Numbered from the stretch's first letter, positions 19,110 to 28,588 are shown. The stretch is DNA of 64,000 nucleotides from Brevundimonas basaltis (GCF_014202075.1 NZ_JACHFZ010000004.1:335683-399682), one strand, 5' to 3'. A program made the numbers and translations. The notes: generated by a model not told the origin, from the letters alone.

Positions 19110-19141
19110 AAAAAGGGCGGCCAGATCGCTCTGGCCGCCCC
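19110..19141 (-). terminator. Intrinsic terminator of rpsA
   Basis: On the minus strand, GGGCGGCCAGA-GCGA-TCTGGCCGCCC forms an 11-bp stem followed by TTTTT, 26 bp after the rpsA stop. This is a textbook rho-independent terminator and separates rpsA from ihfB. Confidence 0.92.
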
Positions 19142-19166
19142 AATCATTCGCTCTGCAGCGAAGGCC

Positions 19167-20876
19167 TTACTCCTTGGAGCCGGCCTTTTCGCGCAGGGCG
19201 GCGCCGAGGATGTCGCCCAGCGAGGCGCCCGAGTCCGAGGACCCGAACTGTTCGACGGCTTCCTTCTCGTCCTTCATCTCGAGCGCCTTGATCGAGACGG
19301 AGACGCGGCGCGAGGCCTTGTCCATGCCGGTGACCATGGCGTCGACGCGGTCGCCGACCGAGAAGCGCTCAGTGCGCTGTTCGGCGCGGTCGCGGGACAG
19401 GTCCGACTTGCGGATGAAGGCGGTCGCCGGGGCGTCGTCCTCACCGAACTTGACCTCGATGCCGCCGGTCTCCACCGCCGTGACGGTGACGGTGACCTGC
19501 TGGCCCTTCTTGAAGGTGTCGCCTTCCATCGGATCGCCGCCGAGCTGCTTGATGCCCAGCGAGACGCGCTCTTTCTCGACGTCGACGTCCAGCACCTTGG
19601 CCTTGACGGTTTCGCCCTTGCGGTAGCGCTGGATGGCTTCCTCGCCCGAGACGTTCCAGTCGAGGTCCGACAGGTGGACCATGCCGTCGATGTCGTTGTC
19701 GAGGCCGATGAACAGGCCGAACTCGGTGGCGTTCTTGACCTCGCCCTCGACGGTCGAGCCGATCGGGTTGTTGGCCACGAAGGCGTCCCACGGGTTGTCC
19801 TGGGCCTGCTTCAGGCCCAGCGAGATGCGGCGCTTGGAGGCGTCGACGTCCAGCACGACCACGTCGACTTCCTGCGAGGTCGAGACGATCTTGCCGGGGT
19901 GGACGTTCTTCTTGGTCCACGACATTTCCGAGACGTGCACCAGACCCTCGACGCCGGCTTCCAGCTCCACGAAGGCGCCGTAGTCGGTGATGTTGGTGAT
20001 GCGGCCCGACATCTTGGCGCCGACCGGATATTTGGCTTCCACGCCGTCCCACGGATCGGCCTGGAGCTGCTTCATGCCGAGCGAGATGCGCTGGGTGTCC
20101 GGGTTGATCTTGACGATCTGGACCTTGACGGTGTCGCCGACGGCGAGGACCTGCGACGGGTGCGAGACGCGCTTCCACGACATGTCGGTGACGTGCAGCA
20201 GGCCGTCGATGCCGCCGAGGTCCACGAACGCGCCGTAGTCGGTGATATTCTTGACCACGCCTTCGCGGACTTCACCCTCTTGCAGCTGGCCGACCAGCTC
20301 GGTGCGCTGTTCGGCGCGGGCTTCTTCCAGGATGGCGCGACGCGAGACCACGATGTTGCCGCGCGGACGGTCCATCTTGAGGATGGCGAAGGGCTGTTCC
20401 TTGCCCATCAGCGGGGCGACGTCGCGCACCGGACGGATGTCGACCTGCGAGCCCGGCAGGAAGGCCGAGGCGCCGCCGAGGTCGACGGTGAAGCCGCCCT
20501 TGACGCGGCCGATGATGGCGCCGTTGACCGGCTGGCCTTCGGCGAAGACCACTTCCAGACGGGTCCAGGCTTCCTCGCGGCGGGCCTTGTCGCGGCTGAT
20601 GACGGCTTCACCCAGGGCGTTCTCGACGCGCTCAAGGTAGACTTCGACGTTGTCGCCGACTTTCGGGATCACGGCGCCTTCGCCGACGCCGAACTCGCGG
20701 GCCGGGATGCGGCCTTCGGTCTTCAGACCGACGTCGATGATCAGGATGTCCTTTTCCATGCCGACGACGCGGCCGTGGACGACCTGGCCTTCGCCGAGGT
20801 CACGGCCCTGAAGGGTTTCGTCGAGCAGCGCGGCGAAGTCGTCACGCGAGGGGGAGAAGCTTTGGGTATCGGTCAA
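19167..20876 (-). CDS. rpsA: 30S ribosomal protein S1
   Basis: mRNA-binding ribosomal protein with six S1 (OB-fold) repeats. Repeated segments such as ITDYGAFVDLGGIDGLLHVTDMSWKRVSHPSQV and ITDYGAFVELEAGVEGLVHVSEMSW are clear. The start is placed at a TTG (20876) giving MTDTQSFSPSRDDF, because the 65 residues upstream in the same frame are basic and low in conservation; the resulting 569 residues fit S1 of alphaproteobacteria. No strong Shine-Dalgarno sequence is visible. It is preceded by cmk and aroA on the same strand, the conserved aroA-cmk-rpsA order. Confidence 0.95.
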   Translation of the reverse strand: MTDTQSFSPSRDDFAALLDETLQGRDLGEGQVVHGRVVGMEKDILIIDVGLKTEGRIPAREFGVGEGAVIPKVGDNVEVYLERVENALGEAVISRDKARREEAWTRLEVVFAEGQPVNGAIIGRVKGGFTVDLGGASAFLPGSQVDIRPVRDVAPLMGKEQPFAILKMDRPRGNIVVSRRAILEEARAEQRTELVGQLQEGEVREGVVKNITDYGAFVDLGGIDGLLHVTDMSWKRVSHPSQVLAVGDTVKVQIVKINPDTQRISLGMKQLQADPWDGVEAKYPVGAKMSGRITNITDYGAFVELEAGVEGLVHVSEMSWTKKNVHPGKIVSTSQEVDVVVLDVDASKRRISLGLKQAQDNPWDAFVANNPIGSTVEGEVKNATEFGLFIGLDNDIDGMVHLSDLDWNVSGEEAIQRYRKGETVKAKVLDVDVEKERVSLGIKQLGGDPMEGDTFKKGQQVTVTVTAVETGGIEVKFGEDDAPATAFIRKSDLSRDRAEQRTERFSVGDRVDAMVTGMDKASRRVSVSIKALEMKDEKEAVEQFGSSDSGASLGDILGAALREKAGSKE

Positions 20877-21021
20877 TGGGTTTCTAACGGTTGTGGCGCG
20901 TGACCGGACGGCCCCGCGCGAGGTGGATTGAAGGGTGAAAGCAGGTCGTCGGGATGCGAGGCAAATGAAGCCAGGTCGCCCGCGGAAGCCGAGGATGGGA
21001 GCGTTGGATTTGCGGAACGGG

Positions 21022-21672
21022 TCAGAGACCGTGTTTCGCGCGCGCCGCCTCGACGATACGGCGGGCCGCATCGAAGGCGGTCTCTATATCCATATCGGTC
21101 GTATCCAGCAAGACGGCGTCTTCGGCCTGGACCATGGGGGCGGCGCCGCGTCCGGCATCGCGCTCGTCGCGGCGGACGATGTCGGCCAGCATGTCCTCGA
21201 AGGCGATGACCTCGCCCCGGCCGGTCAGCTGTTTCCAGCGGCGCGTGGCGCGGACCTCGGCGGTGGCGGTGACGAACAGCTTGGCCGGGGCCTCGGGGGC
21301 GATGACGGTGCCGATGTCGCGCCCGTCGAGGACGGCGCCCCCGGGCTGGCTGGCGAAAGTTTTCTGGAAGGCGAGCAGGGCGGCGCGCACGCCGGGATAG
21401 CCGGCCACCCGGCTGGCGGCCTCGCCCGCCCCGCGATCGGTCAGCCGGTCGGTGTCGGTCAGGTGGCTGGCGTCGAGGGCGCGGGCCACGGCTTCGGCGG
21501 CGGCGGCGTCGTCGAGCGAGCCGCCGGTGTCGAGCAGACCGAGGCCCACGGCGCGGTAGAGCAGGCCGGTGTCGAGGAACGGCAGGCCGTAGGCCTTCGC
21601 CAGCCGGGCGGCGATGGTGCCCTTGCCCGAGGCGGCGGGTCCGTCGACGGCGATGATCAGGGCCTGGCTCAT
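21022..21672 (-). CDS. cmk: Cytidylate kinase
   Basis: Phosphorylates CMP and dCMP using ATP. 216 residues. The P-loop [15 protein letters not shown] lies at residues about 10-25, with [12 protein letters not shown] and the [21 protein letters not shown] substrate segment typical of bacterial Cmk, then RRDERDAGR in the lid region. The ATG overlaps the aroA stop (ATGA), so it is coupled to aroA. A longer frame running upstream is the antisense shadow of aroA and was not used. Confidence 0.95.
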   Translation of the reverse strand: MSQALIIAVDGPAASGKGTIAARLAKAYGLPFLDTGLLYRAVGLGLLDTGGSLDDAAAAEAVARALDASHLTDTDRLTDRGAGEAASRVAGYPGVRAALLAFQKTFASQPGGAVLDGRDIGTVIAPEAPAKLFVTATAEVRATRRWKQLTGRGEVIAFEDMLADIVRRDERDAGRGAAPMVQAEDAVLLDTTDMDIETAFDAARRIVEAARAKHGL

Positions 21673-23000
21673 GCGGAGCCGATATCTGCCCCGAGCCCGC
21701 GCATCAACTCGACAAAGCCGGGGAAGCTGGTGGCGATCATTGCGGGCTGGTCGACGGTGACGGGGTCGGCGGCGGCGAGGCCGAGGATCAGATGGCTCAT
21801 GGCGATGCGGTGATCGCCGTGGGTGGTCACTGCAGCGCCGCCGCGGACCGATCCGTTTTTGGAACCGCCGGTGACGGTGAAGCCCTCCGCCTCCTCCTCG
21901 ACCGCGACGCCGCAGGCCTGCAGTCCGGCGGCCATCAGGGCGATGCGGTCGCTTTCCTTGAGCCGCATCTCGCCAATGCCCCGCATGACGGTGTCGCCGT
22001 CGGCGAAGGCGGCCGTGGCGGCGAGGATGGGGTATTCGTCGATCATCGAGGCGGCGCGCTCGGGGGGCACGACGACGCCCTTGAGGGCCGAGTGGCGGGC
22101 GGTGATGTCGCCGATCTCCTCGCCGCCGGCCGTGCGGCGGTTCGAGACGGTCAGGTCGGCGCCCATCTCGCGCCAGGTCTCGAACAGGCCGGTGCGCAGG
22201 GGATTGAGCATGACGCCTTCGACGGTGACCGCCGAGCCCGGGACGATCAGGGCGGCGGCGAGCGGGAAGGCGGCCGACGACGGGTCGCCGGGGACTGTGA
22301 CGGGGGCGGCGGTCAGGGTCTGACCGCCCCTGAAGGTGACGCGCCACCCGGCGCCGTCCGGCAGGACGCCGACCTCGGCTCCGAAGGCGCGCAACATCCG
22401 CTCGGTGTGGTCGCGGCTGGGCTCGGGTTCCGTGACGGCGGTGACGCCGTCCGCGTTGAGGCCGGCCAGCAGGATGGCGGACTTGATCTGGGCCGAGGCG
22501 ACGGTCTGGCGATAGTTGATGGCCGCGAGGCGGCCGCCGGTGATCGTGACCGGCAGCCGGTCCTCTTCGCCGGACCATGCGAGGCGCGCGGCCATGTCGG
22601 CGAGCGGGCCCGTCACCCGCTTCATCGGTCGTTTGCGCAGGCTGGCGTCGCCGTCGAAGGTGACGGTGATCGGATAACCCGCCGCCGCGCCCATCAGCAG
22701 GCGAACGCCGGTGCCGGCGTTGCCGCAGTCGATGACGCCAGCCGGCTGTTTGAAGCCGCCGTGGCCGGTGACCCGCCAGCGGCCCGGTCCCAGCCGTTCG
22801 ACGCCGGCGCCGAGCGCCGCGACCGCGCGGGCGGTGGCGAGGATGTCGTCGCCCTCGAGCAGGCCGTCGATGTCGGTGACGCCGGACGCCATGGCCCCGA
22901 GGATCAGGGCGCGGTGGGAGATGGACTTGTCGCCCGGGGCGCGGACCACGCCGGCCAGCGCCGGGGCGCTGCGGGCGGTCAAGGTCGAGGGGATCGTCAC
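21669..23000 (-). CDS. aroA: 3-phosphoshikimate 1-carboxyvinyltransferase (EPSP synthase)
   Basis: Sixth step of the shikimate pathway: transfers enolpyruvyl from PEP to shikimate-3-phosphate. 443 residues from a GTG start at 23000, chosen because GGAG lies about 10 bases upstream and homology begins near [16 protein letters not shown]. Signatures are [20 protein letters not shown] at the N-terminus, [27 protein letters not shown], and the C-terminal DHRIAMS motif. The [10 protein letters not shown] form together with GDKSISHR suggests a class II (glyphosate-tolerant type) enzyme, an inference. First gene of aroA-cmk-rpsA. Confidence 0.95.
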   Translation of the reverse strand: MTIPSTLTARSAPALAGVVRAPGDKSISHRALILGAMASGVTDIDGLLEGDDILATARAVAALGAGVERLGPGRWRVTGHGGFKQPAGVIDCGNAGTGVRLLMGAAAGYPITVTFDGDASLRKRPMKRVTGPLADMAARLAWSGEEDRLPVTITGGRLAAINYRQTVASAQIKSAILLAGLNADGVTAVTEPEPSRDHTERMLRAFGAEVGVLPDGAGWRVTFRGGQTLTAAPVTVPGDPSSAAFPLAAALIVPGSAVTVEGVMLNPLRTGLFETWREMGADLTVSNRRTAGGEEIGDITARHSALKGVVVPPERAASMIDEYPILAATAAFADGDTVMRGIGEMRLKESDRIALMAAGLQACGVAVEEEAEGFTVTGGSKNGSVRGGAAVTTHGDHRIAMSHLILGLAAADPVTVDQPAMIATSFPGFVELMRGLGADIGSA

Positions 23001-23119
23001 CCGGCGGTCTCCGAATTGGTCAGGCGGCCCGGGCGGCGCGAGAGATGGCTTTTGACAGCGGCCCCCCATGGTGGCAAGGGACGCGCCCGATTTCAAACTC
23101 CCGCCAAAGGTCTTCAACC

Positions 23120-23602
23120 GTGGCCAATCCCGAACTGGGCCAGAAGCAGGTCTGCCCGAACTGCCAGGCCAAATTCTACGACCTGACGCGCCGCCCGGCG
23201 CACTGCCCGAAATGCGACACCGAATTCGATCCGGAGGAGGCGCTGAAGCTGCGCAACCGCCGCGGCCGTCCGGCCGGTTACGCCGCCGAGGAGACGACCG
23301 AAGAGGATACGGACGATCAGGTCGACAAGAAGAAGCCCGCGTCTGACGATGACGACGAGGACGAAACGGTCGCCACGCCGGAGATCGACCAGGAGGGCCA
23401 TGAGCCGATCCTGACCCCGGACGACGACGATGATGACTCGGCCGCCGACGCCTCGGAGGAGCCCGGCATGGGCGAGGCCGGCGACGATGACGACGACGTG
23501 CTGGCCGACGACGATGACGATGACTCGGTGCCCTTCATCGAGGACGAGGACGACGACTCGTTCGGCGAGGAGATCGTCAAGAAGGGCAAGGACGAGGACT
23601 GA
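23120..23602 (+). CDS. TIGR02300 family (FYDLN acid) protein
   Basis: A 160-residue protein. The N-terminal 40 residues form a small zinc-ribbon-like domain with CPNC and CPKC pairs around a FYDLT motif (FYDLN in most of the family). The rest is extremely acidic, with several runs of four to six aspartates, and ends with KKGKDED. It starts at a GTG (23120) giving [15 protein letters not shown]. It diverges from aroA. The function of this alphaproteobacterial family is unknown; the strong charge suggests a scaffold or nucleic-acid mimic role, but that is speculation. Confidence 0.85.
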   Translation: MANPELGQKQVCPNCQAKFYDLTRRPAHCPKCDTEFDPEEALKLRNRRGRPAGYAAEETTEEDTDDQVDKKKPASDDDDEDETVATPEIDQEGHEPILTPDDDDDDSAADASEEPGMGEAGDDDDDVLADDDDDDSVPFIEDEDDDSFGEEIVKKGKDED

Positions 23603-23676
23603 TTTTCCGGCCTCTCCGGGGGCCGAAAATAAATGGCGGAACCGGGCTTGATCAGGATCAGGCCCTGACATAGGTT

Positions 23677-23703
23677 CCGCCGCCTCGCCGGGGGCGGTTT
23701 TCT
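23677..23703 (+). terminator. Possible terminator after the FYDLN acid gene
   Basis: A GC-rich hairpin of type CCGCC-tcgccggg-GGCGG followed by TTTT, 75 bp after the stop. The stem is short, so support is moderate. Confidence 0.4.
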
Positions 23704-23729
23704 CCCGGCGATCCGATCCGAAAGGGTTC

Positions 23730-23805
<76 letters not shown>

Positions 23806-23959
23806 TCGAAGGCCCTGCGGGAGACCGCGGGGCCTTCGTCCTTTGTGGCCCCCGGCCGTTGATCTGGCGAGCCCGTCCTCCCATCTTGGAGACAGCGGCC
23901 GACGCCTCGCCGATCCCGGGGGGCGTGGACGGTCGCAGGCCTGCTTCGGGGGCGAGACC

Positions 23960-24379
23960 ATGACCACGCGCACCATTTTGTTCGACAGCCCCTTCCTGCT
24001 CGGCTTCGACCATACGCGAGCCCTGATCGACCGGGCGGCGCGGGCGGCGGGAGACAGCTATCCGCCCTACAACGTCGAGCAGCTGGGCGAGCATTCGGTG
24101 CGCATCACCCTGGCGGTGGCGGGCTTCGGCCCCGACGACCTGACGGTGACTATCGAGGGGCGCCAGCTGACCATCGCCGGCAAGCGCGAGGACGCCGGCA
24201 AGGGCGAACAGGCCTTCCTGCATCGCGGCATCGCCGGGCGGGGCTTCGTGCGCAGTTTCGTGCTGGCGGACGGGCTGGAGGTCGATCAGGCCCGGCTGGA
24301 ACACGGCCTGCTGCACGTCGAACTGAGCCGGCCCGAGGACCTGCCCACGGTCCGGCGCATACCGATCACGGCGGGCTGA
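23960..24379 (+). CDS. Small heat-shock protein Hsp20 (IbpA-like)
   Basis: A 139-residue alpha-crystallin family holdase chaperone. The N-terminus MTTRTILFDSPFLLGFD is typical of the IbpA-like class in alphaproteobacteria. The alpha-crystallin domain runs from about residue 35 (YNVEQLGEHSVRITLAVAGF) to 125, with FVRSFVLADGLEVDQARLEHGLLHVEL; the final A-x-x-x-n-G-v-L-type motif is LEHGLLHVEL. The start at 23960 fits the family. It sits downstream of tRNA-Ala, and a DUF1150 gene follows, a common pairing. A conserved 5' thermosensor element was not identified. Confidence 0.92.
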   Translation: MTTRTILFDSPFLLGFDHTRALIDRAARAAGDSYPPYNVEQLGEHSVRITLAVAGFGPDDLTVTIEGRQLTIAGKREDAGKGEQAFLHRGIAGRGFVRSFVLADGLEVDQARLEHGLLHVELSRPEDLPTVRRIPITAG

Positions 24380-24465
24380 TCCAGCCGCCATGTCACCGGC
24401 TGTCCAAATGGAGGCCGAACCACACCGCCCTTCGGGGGTTAGTTGAGAGTAAGGAGGCGGTCGCG

Positions 24466-24723
24466 ATGACGCCGATGACGATGACCAAGGAAGACTTCAA
24501 GGGCCTGGGCGCCCCGGACCTGGTGTATGTGCGCGAGATCCGCGCCGCCGATGTGCTGGCCGATGCGCCGCTGCCGGATACCAAGGGTCTGTCGATCGAT
24601 CCCGAGGCGGTTCTGTATGCGGTGCACGGGGCCGACGGCGAGCGGCTGGCCGTGATGATGGACCGCGAAACCGCCTTCGCCGCCGCCGTGGCGCACGAAC
24701 TGGAGCCGGTTTCGGTTCACTAG
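24466..24723 (+). CDS. DUF1150 family protein
   Basis: An 85-residue acidic protein. The pattern LGAPDLVYVREIRAADV, followed by LYAVHGADGERLAVMMDRETAFAAA, matches DUF1150, a family usually found just downstream of Hsp20 in alphaproteobacteria, as here (86 bp). The function is unknown. An AAGGAGG-like site lies upstream (GTAAGGAGG around 24450). Confidence 0.85.
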   Translation: MTPMTMTKEDFKGLGAPDLVYVREIRAADVLADAPLPDTKGLSIDPEAVLYAVHGADGERLAVMMDRETAFAAAVAHELEPVSVH

Positions 24724-24764
24724 ATTCAATCGACTTTCAGGTCTGGTAGCGGTCTGATTTCACC

Positions 24765-24902
24765 CGTCATTCCGGGGCCGTGGCGGTCGCGAGCCGGTAG
24801 CGGAACCCGGAACCCAAGGGATCGTCCCTGCTGCGAAAGCTGCTTCCCGACCCGGGCCAGACTCCTGGGTTCCGGGTTCCGCTGCGCGGCCCCGGAATGA
24901 CG
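24765..24902. repeat. 138-bp palindromic element, copy 1
   Basis: Ends are a 15-bp inverted repeat beginning CGTCATTCCGGGGCC; inside are further arms of type CGGAACCCGGAACCC and its reverse complement. A second copy of identical length lies at 26302-26439. The element would fold into a long hairpin. It sits just beyond the ptsN stop, 19 bp away, and could also end ptsN transcription. Confidence 0.85.
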
Positions 24903-24920
24903 TCGTTGAAGGTAGTTCGG

Positions 24921-25388
24921 CTACGCCGCCGTGGCCGGGACCTGGTCGCGGACGAAGAGAGCGCGGATGGCGTCGGTGGTCCGGGCCTGGCGCAGGTGTT
25001 CCCGCATTTCCGACGAGCGCAGGGCGCGCGAGACCGCCGCCAGCGCGCGCAGGTGCTCCGCGCCGTCGCTGGGGGGCGCGAACAGGGCGAAGAGCAGGTC
25101 CACGGGACGATCGTCGACGGAATCGTAGGCCACGGGCGTGTCGAGGCGCACGAACACCGCCGTCACCCGGTCAATGCCTTCGATGCGGGCGTGGGGTACG
25201 GCCACGCCGGAGCCGAGCCCGGTCGAGCCGAGAGCCTCACGCTCGAGAAGGGCCTCCATGACCCGGGACTCCGGCAGGCCGAGCGCCTGGGCGCCCGCTT
25301 CCGCCACCGTATACAGCGCCTGACGTTTCGACGACGCGCCGCCGCGCAGGACGACACCGCCCTCCGCCAGCAATTCCCCGATGTCCAT
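24921..25388 (-). CDS. ptsN: PTS IIA-like nitrogen-regulatory protein PtsN (EIIA-Ntr)
   Basis: Phosphoryl acceptor of the regulatory nitrogen PTS branch. 155 residues, one EIIA domain. The phosphorylated histidine is His66 in GSGVAVPHARIEGI. Other EIIA-Ntr features are LLEREALGSTGLGSG and DLLFALFAPPSDGAEHLRALA. It follows hpf and rpoN on the same strand, the conserved rpoN-hpf-ptsN order. In this class it is linked to potassium and carbon/nitrogen balance. Confidence 0.94.
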   Translation of the reverse strand: MDIGELLAEGGVVLRGGASSKRQALYTVAEAGAQALGLPESRVMEALLEREALGSTGLGSGVAVPHARIEGIDRVTAVFVRLDTPVAYDSVDDRPVDLLFALFAPPSDGAEHLRALAAVSRALRSSEMREHLRQARTTDAIRALFVRDQVPATAA

Positions 25389-25463
25389 AAGCTATCCCGA
25401 CTCTACCCAAACATTCCCGCTGGGCGGGCGCCGTGTAGACGACCCGCCTCGTTGTGGGAAGCA

Positions 25464-26129
25464 CTATGACGCACCACCGTTTACCGAACCGTGTCCATTG
25501 AGCGTTTTCGAAGTCCGCTCGGGATCGATCCAGCCGACATTGCCGTCCGGGCGGCGGTAAACCACGGACAGGCCGCCATGGGCGGCGTTACGGAACACCA
25601 CGACCGGATAACCGGTCATGTCGAGCTCGAGCACGGCGCGGCCGACGGTGACGGTGCGGATCTCGGCCTCGGTCTCGGCGATGACCATGCCGACCGGCGG
25701 CGGGCCGTCCTGGGCGCCGGCGTCACCGAAATCGGCGTCCTCGACGCTGTCAGGATCGCGCAGAACCATGCTGCGGGCGACCTCGCGGGCCGCGTTCTCG
25801 GTCTTTTCGGGCGAGAGCCCCTTGGGACCGGCGTGGTGGTCCTTGAGGCGGCGCTTGTAGCGCCGGACCCGCTTCTCGAGCTTGTCGAGGCTCTCGGTGA
25901 AGGCCGAATGGGCGTCGCCGCCCTGCCCCGAGGTGACCACGACCTGGCCCGAGGCCAGCCGCACCCAGCAGTCGACCTTGAAGTTGTGACCCTCCTTGGC
26001 GACGATCACCTCGGCGTCCTGGGCCCCTCGTTCGAAATATTTGCCGATCCCGTCCTGAAGTTCCTGGGAGATGCGGGAGCCTAACGCTTCGCCGACATCC
26101 ACGTGTTTACCGCTGACCTGGATTTGCAT
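25464..26129 (-). CDS. hpf: Long-form ribosome hibernation promoting factor
   Basis: Binds the decoding region of stationary-phase 70S ribosomes and drives 100S dimer formation. 221 residues, so the long form: an N-terminal S30AE domain (MQIQVSGKHVDVGEALGSRI to about residue 100) and a C-terminal dimerisation domain (about 160-220, with MDMTGYPVVVFRNAAHGGLSVVYRRPDGNVGWIDP-like sequence). The ATG at 26129 gives the canonical start. Upstream on the minus strand a TTGACA (26159-26164) and GTTCTA (26135-26140) are 18 bp apart, with the predicted start of transcription at the ATG itself, so the message may be leaderless; this is low-confidence. Confidence 0.94.
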   Translation of the reverse strand: MQIQVSGKHVDVGEALGSRISQELQDGIGKYFERGAQDAEVIVAKEGHNFKVDCWVRLASGQVVVTSGQGGDAHSAFTESLDKLEKRVRRYKRRLKDHHAGPKGLSPEKTENAAREVARSMVLRDPDSVEDADFGDAGAQDGPPPVGMVIAETEAEIRTVTVGRAVLELDMTGYPVVVFRNAAHGGLSVVYRRPDGNVGWIDPERTSKTLNGHGSVNGGAS

Positions 26130-26493
26130 GTCTGTAGAACGCGACCGTTGGCGTTTGGTGTCAACGCCGATCACTGAAATGTGGTGAGGAATTCGGGGAC
26201 GGCCCGACAGGGACTTCGGCGACGGCCGGGTGATAATTGAGAGACTTCGGGGACTTGGCCCAATCCAACTCGGGAATCCGTGCGCGGGGCTGATGATTCT
26301 CCGTCATTCCGGGGTCGTGACGGGCGCGAGCCCGTCGCGGAACCCGGAACCCAGGGGATCGAGGCCGGCCGGAAAGCCGCTACGGGAGTCGAGCCAGCCT
26401 CCTGGGTTCCGGGTTCCGCTGCGCGGCCCCGGAATGACGGTGTTGGTGTCTGGCGTCAGCGACTGACTGGATATCGATGTGCTCCGACTCCAA
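26130..26493. other. 364-bp gap between hpf and rpoN containing palindromic element
   Basis: No gene is seen. The stretch holds the hpf promoter region, short direct repeats of GACTTCGG(G/C)GAC at about 26211-26256, and the second 138-bp palindromic element. rpoN and hpf are normally adjacent, so the gap marks a local insertion. Confidence 0.6.
26302..26439. repeat. 138-bp palindromic element, copy 2
   Basis: Same length, ends and inner arms as the copy at 24765-24902; it begins CGTCATTCCGGGGTC (one change) and ends GGCCCCGGAATGACG. The central 50 bp differ between copies while the arms are kept. It lies between rpoN and hpf, so that the two copies flank the hpf-ptsN pair. Confidence 0.85.
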
Positions 26494-28014
26494 TCAGCCG
26501 GTGCGGAGCAGGCGTTTGCGCTGGACCGAGGAGGGGATGCGCAGGGCCTCCCGGTATTTCGCCACGGTGCGGCGGGCGATGTCGATTCCGGTCTCGTTGA
26601 GAATCTCGACGATTCGGTCGTCGCTGAGCACGTCGCCGTCGCGGGCCTCGCTGTCGATCATCGACTTGATACGGTGGCGCACGGCCTCGGCCGAATGGGT
26701 CGCGCCGCCATCGGAGGACTGAATCGCCGCCGTGAAGAAGAATTTCAGCTCGAACACGCCGCGCGGGGTGGAGACGTATTTGTTCGAGGTGACGCGGCTG
26801 ACCGTGGATTCGTGCATGCCGATGGCGTCGGCGACGGTCTTGAGGTTCAGGGGGCGCAGGAATTCGACGCCGAAGGCGAGGAAGGCGTCCTGCTGGCGGA
26901 CGATCTCGGACGACACCTTGAGGATGGTCTTGGCGCGCTGATCCAGCGACTTGACCAGCCAGCTGGCCTGGGCGGCGCAGTCGGCGACGAAGGTCTTTTC
27001 CACGTCGGAGCGCGCGCCGGCGGCGACCACGCCGTGATAGCGCTTGTCCATGATCAGGCGCGGCAGGGTGTCGGCATTGAGCTCGACCTTCCAGCCGCCG
27101 GCGGGATCGGGGCGGACATGGACGTCGGGGATGACGGTCTGGGCCGGTTCCCCGCCGAAGCCGGCGCCGGGGCGCGGCGTCAGGGCCTTCAGCTCGGCGA
27201 TCATCTCGGCCATGTCCTCGCCGTCGACGCCGCAGGCCTTCTTCAGGGCGGTCAGGTCGCGCTTGGCCAACAGGTCGAGGTTGTCGAGCAGGCACTGGAT
27301 GGCCGGATCGAAGCGGTTGCGCTCGATCAGCTGCAGCTTCAGGCATTCGGGCACGGAGCGGGCCATGATGCCGGTCGGCTCGAAGCCGTGGCAGGTCGCC
27401 AGCACCGCCTCGACGCGGTCGAGGGCGACGCCGAGCCGGTCGGCGATCTCGTCCAGTTCGCCGCGCAGGTAGCCGCCCTCGTCGACGGCGTCGATCAGGC
27501 TGAGGGCGATGGCGTGGTCGGCGGGGCTGAAGCCGGCCTGGGAGGCCTGGGCCTGCAGATGCTCCCACAGGGTGGCGTCGCGGGTGTCGGGCTGTTCGCG
27601 GCCCTCGCCGTCGGGCAGGCCGCCGCCGGTCCCGGCCCGGGACCAGTCGTTGAGGCCGGGCTGGGCCTCGCCGGCGCCGACGTCCTCCATCCGGTCGGAG
27701 GTGCGCTCGCCCGGGCTGGCGTCGCCGTAGACGTCGTCGGAGCGGGCGTCGAGGGTGCGGTCGGCGTCGGAAACGCGGCCGTCGTCGAAGCTCATCTCGG
27801 CGGCGTCGGTGGTTTCGGCGGCCGCGGCGGGGGCCTCGGCCTCGCCGCCCGGTTCGGCGTCCTCGCGCTGGAGCAGGGGGTTCTTTTCCAGTTCGGCCTC
27901 GACGAAGGCGTCGAGCTCGAGGTTCGACAGTTGCAGCAGCTTGATCGCCTGCTGCAGCTGGGGCGTGATGACCAGCCCCTGCCCTTGCCGTATCTCCAGC
28001 CTTTGTCCGAGCAC
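26494..28014 (-). CDS. rpoN: RNA polymerase sigma-54 factor
   Basis: 506-residue sigma-54. Region I is glutamine/leucine-rich (LVITPQLQQAIKLLQLSNLELDAF), followed by an acidic region II. The core-binding domain (about 150-260) is next, then the helix-turn-helix, and the RpoN box ARRTVAKYREALRIP near the end. The start is a GTG at 28014. The lptB gene, which usually precedes it, is 2.5 kb away here because three genes are inserted. A CtrA-like site lies 71 bp upstream of the start. Confidence 0.95.
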   Translation of the reverse strand: MLGQRLEIRQGQGLVITPQLQQAIKLLQLSNLELDAFVEAELEKNPLLQREDAEPGGEAEAPAAAAETTDAAEMSFDDGRVSDADRTLDARSDDVYGDASPGERTSDRMEDVGAGEAQPGLNDWSRAGTGGGLPDGEGREQPDTRDATLWEHLQAQASQAGFSPADHAIALSLIDAVDEGGYLRGELDEIADRLGVALDRVEAVLATCHGFEPTGIMARSVPECLKLQLIERNRFDPAIQCLLDNLDLLAKRDLTALKKACGVDGEDMAEMIAELKALTPRPGAGFGGEPAQTVIPDVHVRPDPAGGWKVELNADTLPRLIMDKRYHGVVAAGARSDVEKTFVADCAAQASWLVKSLDQRAKTILKVSSEIVRQQDAFLAFGVEFLRPLNLKTVADAIGMHESTVSRVTSNKYVSTPRGVFELKFFFTAAIQSSDGGATHSAEAVRHRIKSMIDSEARDGDVLSDDRIVEILNETGIDIARRTVAKYREALRIPSSVQRKRLLRTG

Positions 28015-28084
28015 CGATGACCCCGTCGACGTATCCGGGGCGAAGTGGCCCGGAACTTGCTACGGCCACTGTGTGGCCGGAAGG

Positions 28085-28100
28085 GTTAACGGGGGTCTAA
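28085..28100 (-). promoter_or_regulatory. Possible CtrA box upstream of rpoN
   Basis: On the minus strand the sequence is TTAG-N7-TTAAC, 8 of 9 matches to the CtrA consensus TTAA-N7-TTAAC, pointing toward rpoN and 71 bp upstream of its start. Such AT-rich motifs are rare by chance in this GC-rich genome, but one match alone is weak evidence. Confidence 0.35.
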
Positions 28101-28171
28101 GCGGGGGCGGTGGGACCGGATCTGGCTGGCTACGCTTGCGTCGCGTTGCTGCCGCCGCTTCGCCTTCGCCG

Positions 28172-28588
28172 TTATTGACAATCAGCAGCCTCAAGAAGGC
28201 GTAGATTCTCGATTGCGACGATCGGCCTTCCGGTAAAATCCCTTTCAGCCAGCCGGCGTCCGCTGAAAGCAACCCGTAAACACAGAGGTTCGGACTTGTC
28301 GTGCACTCGCATCTCCCCGGCGAGCCGGCGCTGCGCTTCAGCTCCCTCGACCCGGGCTGAAAAGACCTCGCCCCCAGCCGAATGAAATGAAGCGAACTCG
28401 AAGATCCTCACCACTCCGATGAAATCCTCGAGCGACGCGTTTCGACCAGACGCTTCGGATGGGCTGTTCGCCTGGTCGATGGGGGCAGCGGAGCTATCTG
28501 GCAACGCCTCCTGAGGGCGGCTCGGCAGAACTTGGCACCCAGCCAATCCTATGGCGACGATCAGCAAAATGGCGTTCGGGTGGATCAT
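28172..28588 (-). CDS. Hypothetical lipoprotein, low GC
   Basis: A 138-residue protein with a lipoprotein signal peptide: MIHPNAILLIVAIGLAGC, with the lipobox LAGC ending at Cys18. The mature part opens with a low-complexity Ser/Pro/Ala linker, then a small domain (about residues 52-138). That domain includes FIGVVRIFEFASFHSAGGEVFSARV and the closing IVAIENLRLLEAADC, and two cysteines that could form a disulfide. I recognise no family. GC is about 50% in sampled lines, well below the flanks, which suggests recent acquisition. It lies between rpoN and lptB, where no gene is expected. Confidence 0.65.
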   Translation of the reverse strand: MIHPNAILLIVAIGLAGCQVLPSRPQEALPDSSAAPIDQANSPSEASGRNASLEDFIGVVRIFEFASFHSAGGEVFSARVEGAEAQRRLAGEMRVHDKSEPLCLRVAFSGRRLAERDFTGRPIVAIENLRLLEAADCQ

